5,109 nucleotides of DNA, taken from NCBI GenBank assembly GCA_025352585.1, contig JANXTD010000610.1:1-5109 (forward strand). The letters are read 5' to 3'. The notes under the pieces are model-generated. The model saw nothing but the letters and a program-made list of their open reading frames with translations, did no database searches and had not been told where the DNA came from. Positions 1-5,109 of this stretch are shown here, one piece after another (position 1 is the stretch's first letter; each line of letters begins with the position of its first letter). The position numbers and the translations under genes were made by a program. The stretch is from Fimbriiglobus sp. (lineage in GTDB: Bacteria > Planctomycetota > Planctomycetia > Gemmatales > Gemmataceae).

Positions 1-28
1 CCGGAGCCCTTCGCGGGAGGAACTCCGG
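1..28 (-). terminator. possible hairpin downstream of the arginine dihydrolase-like gene
   Basis: An imperfect inverted repeat lies 23 bases past the stop of the minus-strand gene. The outer arms are CCGGAG at 1-6 and CTCCGG at 23-28. Inner CCC (7-9) can pair with GGG (15-17) around a five-base loop, leaving bases 18-22 bulged. There is no T-run on either side, so it could only be a weak or factor-assisted terminator. In DNA this GC-rich, short stems also arise by chance. Confidence 0.25.
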
Positions 29-50
29 GCGCTCACGCTTCCGGCTCGCC

Positions 51-911
51 CTAACACTGCCACCCCGCGGCGTCCTCGCCGTCGAGGCGCAGTGTCAGAC
101 ACTTCGCGCTGCCGCCGGCCTTGAGGAACTCGCCCAACTCCACCGCCACCGGGCGGTAGCCGTGCGCCACCAGCGCCGCCGACAACTCGGGACAGTCGGC
201 GTTGTGGACGACGGACCGGCCCACGACGACCGCGTTGCAGCCGAAGCGTGACGCCTCCGCCGCGGTAACCGGGATCAGCGTGCCGACGTGCGCCGCCAGG
301 ACGCGCCGGCCGTAGCCGTCGAAGGCGTCGGGGTGGTAAAGCGCCACGCCGGGGGCCAGCGGGCAGAAGCAGGTGTCGAGGTGGTAGAACCGCGGGTTCA
401 CCAACTCCAGCGGCAGGCACCGCACGCCGAGCTTCGCGGCGACCCAGTGGTGCGCCGCGGCGTCGGAGCGGGTGCGGTAGCCGGCGAAGAGGGTGTCGCC
501 GCAGAACAGCGCGTCGCCGGCCCCCTCGTGGAACATCCCCTCGGGCAGCGTCACCACGCCGAAGCCGTGGGCGGCGAACCAGGCCTCGAAGTGCGGCGAC
601 TCCTCGGCCCGTACCGCGTGCTTGAAGCGGCTGCTCAGGAAGGTGTTGCCGAACACCAGCCCGGCGTTGGCCGTGAAGACGAGGTCCGGCAGCCCCGGTT
701 GCGGTGTGAGCGTCTCGACGGCCACGCCCAGGCCGGCGAGGGTGTCGCGGAGGGTCTGCCACTGCCGGCGCGCGGCGGTGGGGTCGGCCCCCTGCGCGCG
801 GCTCATCCAGGGGTTGATCTCGTACTCGATGCCGAAGTAGTCCGGCGGGCACATCAGGATTCGCGGCGCGGCGGCGGGCATGACCGGTCCCCGAGGTGGC
901 GGGCCTATCAT
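51..911 (-). CDS. stand-alone ArgZ/AgrE-type arginine dihydrolase domain (guanidine-modifying enzyme, amidinotransferase fold)
   Basis: This 286-residue protein belongs to the amidinotransferase / arginine deiminase superfamily, soluble enzymes that attack guanidine carbons through a cysteine. From memory, it follows the N-terminal domain of cyanobacterial ArgZ/AgrE almost motif by motif: ILMCPPDYF (18-26), INPWM (32-36), PDLVFTANAGLV (75-86), HEGAGDALF (128-136), FYHLDTCFCPL (175-185) and FLKAGGSAKCLTL (262-274). The expected catalytic residues are Glu129, His177 and Cys271, with Asp133 alongside. ArgZ converts arginine to ornithine, ammonia and CO2, and that is the likeliest reaction here; arginine deiminase or dimethylarginine hydrolase are alternatives. 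The C-terminal LOR/SDH and ornithine cyclodeaminase-like part of ArgZ is absent: the protein stops 15 residues after Cys271. Homologues begin just before the ILMCPPD motif, so Met11 (base 881, giving 276 residues) is at least as likely a start as Met1. Neither start has a strong ribosome binding site. The gene is divergent from the propeller gene. Confidence 0.9.
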   Translation of the reverse strand: MIGPPPRGPVMPAAAPRILMCPPDYFGIEYEINPWMSRAQGADPTAARRQWQTLRDTLAGLGVAVETLTPQPGLPDLVFTANAGLVFGNTFLSSRFKHAVRAEESPHFEAWFAAHGFGVVTLPEGMFHEGAGDALFCGDTLFAGYRTRSDAAAHHWVAAKLGVRCLPLELVNPRFYHLDTCFCPLAPGVALYHPDAFDGYGRRVLAAHVGTLIPVTAAEASRFGCNAVVVGRSVVHNADCPELSAALVAHGYRPVAVELGEFLKAGGSAKCLTLRLDGEDAAGWQC

Positions 912-947
912 GACAGTTTACCGCCCCGCCCCCGGCCGGACGCCGCC
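912..947. promoter_or_regulatory. 36-base divergent intergenic region
   Basis: Only 36 bases separate the two divergent start codons, or 66 if the enzyme begins at base 881. This is too short for two complete promoters side by side, so at least one must lie inside the neighbouring coding region or overlap the other. The segment is very GC-rich except for a short AGTTTA. I see no convincing -10 or -35 element and no operator repeat. Confidence 0.35.
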
Positions 948-1913
948 ATGCGCCGAATCCAGATCGACCCCGACCGCACCGCCGACGACGACGTGGTGCG
1001 CGGGCTGAAGTTCTCGCCCGACGGCAAGCTGCTCGGCGGGGTGCTGGGCCACGGCGAGCGGACGCGGGCCTGGCGCTACGACCTCGACCGCGACGAGCCG
1101 CTGCCCGACCCCGACGACGACGACTACGCCATCGAGCGCGAGGCCGAGTCGCCCGACCCCGCCTGGAGCGACGACCTCGAACTGCTCGCCGACTACCTGC
1201 TCGAAGGCGACGGGCACGCCGGCCTCCGCGTCACCGACCTGTGGTCGAAGCCCCTCGACACGGCGTGGCTGATGCTCGGTGACGGGGCGGTGCCAACGGC
1301 GTTCGCCTACTCGCCCGACGGCGGCGACCTGTACGTCGCTTGCTGGGACGGCGAGCGGCGGCCGGTGGTGCGGTTCTCCGTCGAGAAACTGCTGGCCGGG
1401 GCCGACCCCCTCGACGCCGACGCCGACGAGATCGCCGAGTCCGCGACGGGCAACGTGTCGCGGCTCGCGCTCGGGGCGAAGTCGCCGTGGCTGGCGTGCG
1501 GTTTTTACGGCGAGGCGGTCGATCTCATCGACCCTACCGGCGACCGCCTGACGCGCCGCCTCCAGCCGAAGCGCGCCGCGAGTGACGCACCGATCGACGG
1601 CTTGCAGTTCTCCCCCGCCGGCGACCGCGTCGCGGCCCTCGGCGGCGGCACCGTCACGGTCTGGGCCGTCGAGTCCGGCGAGCGGCTGTTGCGCAGCCCG
1701 CCGGGCGTGACCGCCGTCGCCTTCCGGCCCGACGGCAGTTTGCTCGTCGCCACGGACGCCGGCGACGTGGTCTTTTACGACGCGGCGTGCGCGGAGGTGC
1801 GGCGGCTCGACTTCGGCGTCGGCCCGCTGTCCGGGGTCGCCGTCGCCGCCGACGGGCTGACCGCCGCCGTCGGCGCGGCCGGCGGGCGGGTCGTGGTGTT
1901 CGACCTGGACTGA
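948..1913 (+). CDS. WD40-like beta-propeller repeat protein
   Basis: This 321-residue protein has no signal peptide or membrane segment and is probably cytoplasmic. Repeated propeller-blade signatures are visible. The turn motif F/Y-S/R-P-D/A-G occurs at 22-26, 121-125, 221-225 and 259-263, with a weaker ADG at 301-303. Strand ends of the W/F-x-(D/V) type occur at 41-46 (AWRYDL), 141-145 (VRFSV), 191-196 (VDLIDP), 236-241 (VTVWAV), 274-279 (VVFYDA) and 315-321 (VVVFDLD). This fits about six or seven degenerate blades, that is, a whole small propeller with no added enzyme domain. Propellers of this type are protein-binding scaffolds, and no partner can be named. An acidic insert (54-59, DPDDDD) leads into a charged, less repeat-like stretch up to about residue 100. 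The frame is open far upstream, but ATG 948 is chosen because anything earlier runs antisense into the divergent enzyme gene. The start has no clear Shine-Dalgarno sequence. Confidence 0.85.
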   Translation: MRRIQIDPDRTADDDVVRGLKFSPDGKLLGGVLGHGERTRAWRYDLDRDEPLPDPDDDDYAIEREAESPDPAWSDDLELLADYLLEGDGHAGLRVTDLWSKPLDTAWLMLGDGAVPTAFAYSPDGGDLYVACWDGERRPVVRFSVEKLLAGADPLDADADEIAESATGNVSRLALGAKSPWLACGFYGEAVDLIDPTGDRLTRRLQPKRAASDAPIDGLQFSPAGDRVAALGGGTVTVWAVESGERLLRSPPGVTAVAFRPDGSLLVATDAGDVVFYDAACAEVRRLDFGVGPLSGVAVAADGLTAAVGAAGGRVVVFDLD

Positions 1914-2136
1914 CTCTTGGCTCGCCGCCGCGCTTTACGACGCCCCTGGCAACTCGGGTAAGCGTCGCAAAGATGAAATCGCCGGGAGAAGGCCCACCGC
2001 GGTGTTGCGGTCGCCAATAATCAACGCTACACAGGCGGCTCAGAGCCGGGCGGGCGGTGCGCGGGCGTTCCGGGGGGGACGGCCGATCACTCCACCCTCG
2101 CCGGGCGGTCGAACGGTCTTCCGGGGGGATTTCACG
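1914..2136. other. intergenic region between propeller gene and exported-protein gene
   Basis: These 223 bases lack a credible gene. The part at about 1960-2035 is less GC-rich than its surroundings and is the likeliest promoter area for the downstream gene. The best pair I can find is TTGCGG (2005-2010) and TACACA (2028-2033), 17 bases apart, each matching only three of six consensus bases. A G-run (2123-2128), eight bases before ATG 2137, is the only candidate ribosome binding site. The spacing suggests the two plus-strand genes are separate transcription units. Confidence 0.5.
1938..1967 (+). terminator. possible terminator hairpin after the propeller gene
   Basis: Arms CGACGC (1938-1943) and GCGTCG (1962-1967) are perfectly complementary. 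Inside them CCC (1944-1946) can pair with GGG (1956-1958), leaving three bases (TAA) bulged on one side and a nine-base loop. The hairpin starts 24 bases after the stop at 1911-1913, a typical distance. No T-run follows (the next bases are CAAAGATG), so it does not fit a classic intrinsic terminator. Confidence 0.3.
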
Positions 2137-5109
2137 ATGACGACTCCACGCCACCGACGGGTTCTCACGCCGCGCGTCCTGACCTGGCGGCTGCGCCGCT
2201 GGCTGCCGGCGGTCCTGCTCGCCGGCCTGGGCGGCACGGTCGCGGCGATCCAGCCGCCGGCCCCGCCCGCCGCGACGGCCCCGCCCGCCGCGACGGCCCC
2301 GGCCGCGCCGCCCGCCGAGGAGAAGCGCTACTCGAACGCCTTCGACAAGGCGTCGTGGGACGTGCCGATCGCCTGGCTTGAGAAGATCACCGGGCAGCGG
2401 CTCGTCACCACCTTCCGCCCCAGCCAGACGGTCACGCTCAAGGTCGAGAACAAGACGGTCGCCGAGGTCGTGGACCTCTTCAACGAGGCCCTCGCCGGCG
2501 AGAAGTACATCCTCATCCGCCGCGAGCAGACCTTCGGCTACCACCCCGCCGACGAAAAAGTGCCCAAGGACATGATCCGCCGGGTGACCGTCGCCGACCT
2601 GCCGAAGTTCGGCAAGACGGAGTTCGTCTCGGTGATGATCCCGCTGCGCTCGATCACCGCGGCCGACGTGGTGCCGCAGATCAAGAAGATGCTGTCGAGC
2701 TTCGGCGACGTGTACGCGCTGGGTACGAACAACGTCATCGTCGAGGACAAGGTCGGCAACATCCGCACCCTGATTCTGAACCTGAAGGAACTCGAAGGCA
2801 CCGACAACAACGACACCTTCAAGCACACCTGCAAGTACGACCGCGCCTCGCGCATCGCCACGCAACTCGCCAAGCTGCTCAAGGACTCGACGACGCAGAT
2901 CGACGCGCCCAACCCCAACGCCAACAACCCCGGCAACTTCGGCGGGCAGGGCGGCTACTACCAGCCGCAACAGTACGACCCCCGCGGCGGCGGCGGGGGG
3001 CGGGACCGCGGCAACGGCGGCGGGGGGCAGCCGGCCGACCCGCGCTTCCGCAGCGTCCAGATCGCCGTGTTCGACGACACCAACACGCTGATCGTCACCG
3101 GCCCGGCCGACAAGATCGCCGCCGCCGACAAGATCGTCAAGGACATCGACTCGGAGCCGAAGGGCCGCACCGAGCGCGTCAGCGGCGGCGTGCCGGTGGT
3201 GCAGACGTACAACGTGCCGTCGGGCACCGCCGACTCGCTCGGCGCGACGCTGAAGGGCATCTTCGAGAACTCGACCGTGCGGGTCACGGCGATCGCCGCC
3301 GCGAACCAGGTGCAGGTCTACGGCTACCCGGCCGACCAGACCGAGGTCGCCGCGCTCTTGAAGTCGCAGGGCGAACCGAAGGCGAACACGCGGCCCGAAC
3401 TCGTGACCCTGAACGTGCTCGACATCGACAAGACGGCCGCGACGCTCAAGGCGGCCCTCGGCGGCACCGGGACGCTGTTCGTCGAGGCCCAGGCCACCGG
3501 GATTCTCTTGCGCGGCACCGACGACCAGATCGTCGCGGCCAAGGAGTTCATCAAGGCGATGGGGGAGAACCCCGGCGTCGGTGGGGCGGGGGCCAACCTC
3601 GCCGGCATCCGCGTCATCACGATCGACAAGGGCAGCCCGGCGATCCTGGCCGACGGCCTGGCCGAACTGCTGCGCAAGCTCGGCACCAAGAACCCCGTCG
3701 AGGTCGTCAACCCCGCCGCGCCGCCGACCCCCGCGCCCAAGCCGAAGCCCGAGTCGAAGCCCGAGGTCGTGCCGACGCCCGGCGAGAAGAAGGCCGAGCT
3801 GCCGTCGCTGCTGGCCCCGCAGTACGTGCGGACCCAGGCCCCGGCCGACCCCGCGCCGCCCAAGCCGACCGGCAAGCCGCTGACGATCACCGTCGCGGGG
3901 GACAAGCTGATCCTGGCCAGCGAGGACGGCGAGGCGCTCGACCGCGCCGCGCAACTGCTGCGCTACTTCCTGACCGCCAAGGGCGACGAACTCTACGAGG
4001 TCATCCGCCTCAAGCACATCGGCGCGGACGAGGCGGCCAAGGTCGTCAGCGAGGTCTTCAACGGCCCGGCCCAGAACGCGGCACCGGGCGGCGGCGGCAA
4101 CCGCGGCGGCGGGGGCGGCGGCTTCAACCCGCTCGCGCTGCTGGGCCAGTTGGGCGGCCTCGGCGGGGCGGCCCCCGCGGCCCCGACGCCCGGCCGCGTC
4201 CGCGTCGTCGCCGACCGCACCAGCAACTCGCTGATCGTGGTCAAGGCGACGCCGACCGACCTGCTCACCATCCGCAAGCTGCTCGAGCGCGCCATCGACT
4301 ACGACGGCCCGCCGGAGGGCGGCGTCGCCAAGACGCACACGATCGCCCTGCAGTACGCCAAGGCGGCCGACGTGGCGGCGACGGTCGAGACGATCTTCCG
4401 CAACCTCGTCAACCCCGGCCGCGGTCAGCCGCAGCCGCAAGGCTTCGGCGGCTTCCCCGGCTTCGGCGGCGGCCAGCAGCAGGCGGCCCAGGCCTCGACG
4501 CTGTCGGTCACCTACGACGTGCCGACCAACCGCGTCATCCTGTTCTGCACCGACGAGATCAGCGGCGAAGTCGAGAAGCTGTGTAAGGAACTCGACAAGG
4601 CGACCAAGACGAGTGCCGAGGTCGTGCGGGTCGTGCCGGTGCAAGGCCTCAGCCCGTCGCAGATCGCCGACGCCGTGGACGCGCTCGTCGGCCGCGCCCC
4701 GCAGAACCGCAGCGGCCTCACCGGCGGCGGCGTCAACGGCCAGGGCGGCCAGGGCAACTTCGGTGGCCAGGGCGGCGGCAACCGCGGCCAGGGCGGCGGG
4801 GGGCAGGGCGGCTTCGGCCAGGGCGGCGGCTTCGGCCAGGGTGGCGGCGGCGGCTTCGGCCAGGGCGGCATCGGCGGTGGCCAGACGGGCGGCGGGCGGG
4901 GCGGGCAGGGCGGCGGACGCGGAGGAGGTGGCGGCGACGGCCGAGCAGGAATAGGGGCTCGACGGCCCGCTGAAATGGAAGATGTGCGGGTGAGAAGACA
5001 GCACGGGAAATCGCAACTTAGAGCGGAATCGCGCCACCCTTGGCCCTTCGCCCATGCGATCACGAATGGACGCGTGCAGCTCTGCTCTGTCGGGCTCGGA
5101 CTCGGCATA
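2137..5109 (+). CDS. exported multi-module secretin N-domain protein (STN/N0 plus repeated NolW-like modules), 3' end uncertain
   Basis: The frame from ATG 2137 is open to the window edge (991 codons, no stop). A basic start and hydrophobic residues 22-37 form a signal peptide, with possible cleavage after Ala37. A Pro/Ala linker (39-62) follows, then an STN/N0-like domain (about 65-130). After that come repeated secretin N1-like modules. First halves lie near 165-188, 228-250, 354-378, 423-444, 491-515, 620-643, 732-756 and 829-853. Second halves, the clearest being DDTNTLIV (313-320) and DRTSNSLIV (693-701), lie near 193-220, 311-338, 382-411, 446-476, 582-612, 689-721 and 791-820. Low-complexity loops split several modules. 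Such modules form periplasmic rings in type II/III secretins, but no C-terminal secretin barrel is present, so a pore-forming role is not shown. Coding character is lost after about 4910; the native stop is probably the TAG at 4952-4954 in the +1 frame (about 939 residues). The function is unknown; an envelope role is inferred. Confidence 0.8.
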   Translation, partial: MTTPRHRRVLTPRVLTWRLRRWLPAVLLAGLGGTVAAIQPPAPPAATAPPAATAPAAPPAEEKRYSNAFDKASWDVPIAWLEKITGQRLVTTFRPSQTVTLKVENKTVAEVVDLFNEALAGEKYILIRREQTFGYHPADEKVPKDMIRRVTVADLPKFGKTEFVSVMIPLRSITAADVVPQIKKMLSSFGDVYALGTNNVIVEDKVGNIRTLILNLKELEGTDNNDTFKHTCKYDRASRIATQLAKLLKDSTTQIDAPNPNANNPGNFGGQGGYYQPQQYDPRGGGGGRDRGNGGGGQPADPRFRSVQIAVFDDTNTLIVTGPADKIAAADKIVKDIDSEPKGRTERVSGGVPVVQTYNVPSGTADSLGATLKGIFENSTVRVTAIAAANQVQVYGYPADQTEVAALLKSQGEPKANTRPELVTLNVLDIDKTAATLKAALGGTGTLFVEAQATGILLRGTDDQIVAAKEFIKAMGENPGVGGAGANLAGIRVITIDKGSPAILADGLAELLRKLGTKNPVEVVNPAAPPTPAPKPKPESKPEVVPTPGEKKAELPSLLAPQYVRTQAPADPAPPKPTGKPLTITVAGDKLILASEDGEALDRAAQLLRYFLTAKGDELYEVIRLKHIGADEAAKVVSEVFNGPAQNAAPGGGGNRGGGGGGFNPLALLGQLGGLGGAAPAAPTPGRVRVVADRTSNSLIVVKATPTDLLTIRKLLERAIDYDGPPEGGVAKTHTIALQYAKAADVAATVETIFRNLVNPGRGQPQPQGFGGFPGFGGGQQQAAQASTLSVTYDVPTNRVILFCTDEISGEVEKLCKELDKATKTSAEVVRVVPVQGLSPSQIADAVDALVGRAPQNRSGLTGGGVNGQGGQGNFGGQGGGNRGQGGGGQGGFGQGGGFGQGGGGGFGQGGIGGGQTGGGRGGQGGGRGGGGGDGRAGIGARRPAEMEDVRVRRQHGKSQLRAESRHPWPFAHAITNGRVQLCSVGLGLGI
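2203..2247 (+). other. signal peptide hydrophobic core and predicted cleavage site of the exported protein
   Basis: Residues 1-21 are rich in Arg and His, ending in RLRR. Residues 22-37 form the hydrophobic core (WLPAVLLAGLGGTVAA). The V-A-A end before Ile38 fits a signal peptidase I site, and no lipobox cysteine is present. The following sequence is Pro/Ala-rich and disordered in character, as expected for a mature N-terminus outside the inner membrane. An uncleaved membrane anchor is the alternative. Confidence 0.65.
2263..2298 (+). repeat. 18-base tandem duplication in the Pro/Ala linker
   Basis: CCGCCCGCCGCGACGGCC occurs twice in a row, exactly, at 2263-2280 and 2281-2298, encoding PPAATA twice. 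It sits in the linker between the signal peptide and the N0-like domain, keeps the frame, and looks like a recent slippage or unequal-exchange event in a flexible spacer. Confidence 0.85.
2908..3036 (+). repeat. Asn/Gly/Gln-rich loop inserted in the second N1-like module
   Basis: Residues 258-300 of the exported protein are low-complexity, Asn/Pro-rich first and then Gly/Gln/Tyr/Arg-rich. They separate the first half of a NolW-like module (228-250) from its second half (from about 307). The frame and codon bias stay intact across it, so it is an insertion in the protein rather than a break. Confidence 0.7.
3712..3882 (+). repeat. Pro/Lys/Ala-rich linker inside the fifth N1-like module
   Basis: Residues 526-582 are dominated by Pro, Ala, Lys and Glu, with the repeated pattern PKPKPESKPE. 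They lie between the alpha-helical half (491-515) and the beta half (582-612) of one module. Unlike the other loops it is Pro-rich rather than Gly-rich, which suggests an extended spacer or a cell-wall-spanning segment. Confidence 0.65.
4084..4197 (+). repeat. Gly-rich loop in the sixth N1-like module
   Basis: Residues 650-687 form a Gly-rich stretch (with Asn, Arg, Leu and Ala) between the first half at 620-643 and the second half at 689-721. The flanking halves remain well conserved in pattern (VIRLKHIGADEAAKVV; DRTSNSLIVV), so the module is complete apart from the insertion. Confidence 0.65.
4414..4494 (+). repeat. Gly/Gln/Phe-rich loop in the seventh N1-like module
   Basis: Residues 760-786 contain GFGGFPGFGGGQQQ-like sequence between the first half (732-756) and the second half (791-820). 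The composition is close to that of the C-terminal tail, which suggests the same kind of spacer was reused at the same place in the fold. Confidence 0.65.
4711..4935 (+). repeat. Gly/Gln-rich tail with 18-base tandem units
   Basis: Residues 859-933 are almost wholly Gly, Gln, Phe, Asn and Arg. An 18-base unit encoding GFGQGG appears at 4810-4827, 4828-4845 (one base changed) and 4852-4869, with further GGQGG variants on both sides. It follows the first half of an eighth N1-like module. Such sequence is prone to slippage in the cell and to sequencing or assembly error, including the G-run at 4798-4803. Confidence 0.8.
4887..5109 (+). other. probable frame break (about 4887-4910) followed by non-coding tail
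   Basis: Before this point the reading frame from 2137 has almost only G/C-ending codons and no AGA or ATA. In that frame, the 56 codons from 4942 to 5109 have only 32 G/C third positions, three AGA and two ATA. In the +1 frame, the 14 codons before TAG 4952-4954 have 13 G/C endings and read as a plausible acidic end (AADAEEVAATAEQE). I infer a shift in the G-rich run near 4887-4910, a native stop at 4954 and intergenic DNA from 4955 to 5109. No gene, promoter or terminator is evident in those last 155 bases. Confidence 0.5.

Noticed and set aside
288..947. A 220-codon upstream extension of the propeller frame
   Set aside because: It runs antisense through the well-supported arginine dihydrolase-like gene, and its translation has no propeller motifs.
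2005..2033. A sigma70-like promoter TTGCGG - 17 - TACACA
   Set aside because: Each box matches only three of six consensus bases. The position is sensible, but the evidence is too weak for its own entry.
4810..4869. Regular repeats that might suggest a CRISPR-like array
   Set aside because: The units are 18 bases, have no unique spacers and encode GFGQGG in frame, so they are coding tandem repeats.
4955..4968. A GGGC / GCCC stem just after the TAG at 4952-4954
   Set aside because: The stem is only four base pairs with a six-base loop and no T-run, which is no better than chance in this composition.
1654..5055. A 1133-codon open frame on the minus strand
   Set aside because: It lies antisense to the exported-protein gene and part of the propeller gene. 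Its product is Arg/Ala/Val/Gly-rich with no domain pattern, while the plus strand shows clear modules. Long antisense frames are expected where third positions are nearly all G or C.
4512..5108. A Pro-rich 198-codon open frame on the minus strand near the window end
   Set aside because: The Pro runs are the antisense of the Gly-rich repeats, and its start region lies in sequence without coding bias.

Overview
This window is very GC-rich, with codons ending almost entirely in G or C. It carries three protein genes and little else. Three things suggest a planctomycete of the Gemmataceae type: the composition, the large exported protein rich in Gly, Gln and Pro, and the loose gene spacing with an orphan WD40-like propeller gene. 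This placement is an inference from style, because there is no rRNA or other marker gene in the window.

Layout. Bases 1-50 lie downstream of the first gene and contain a small imperfect hairpin. Bases 51-911 (minus strand) encode a stand-alone guanidine-modifying enzyme. It closely resembles the N-terminal catalytic domain of the cyanobacterial arginine dihydrolase ArgZ/AgrE, and it has the Glu, His and Cys catalytic residues. Divergently, 36 bases away, bases 948-1913 (plus strand) encode a 321-residue cytoplasmic protein with WD40-like beta-propeller repeats. Bases 1914-2136 are intergenic and slightly AT-richer in the middle. From 2137 to the window end (plus strand) lies a large exported protein. 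It has a signal peptide, an STN/N0-like domain and a long series of secretin N1-like (NolW-type) modules, several of them interrupted by Gly/Gln- or Pro-rich loops.

The third gene is the most interesting. I count eight first-half and seven second-half copies of the N1-like fold, against about three such modules in a standard type II secretin, and there is no secretin beta-barrel domain in the window. Its reading frame stays open to base 5109. However, native-looking codon use moves to the +1 frame near 4887-4910 and ends there at a TAG at 4952-4954. The last 155 bases look non-coding. I therefore suspect a frame break in the G-rich tail, real or from sequencing, and a native end near 4954.

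The three genes show no obvious shared pathway. The enzyme points to arginine/nitrogen metabolism, the propeller to protein binding, and the large protein to the cell envelope.
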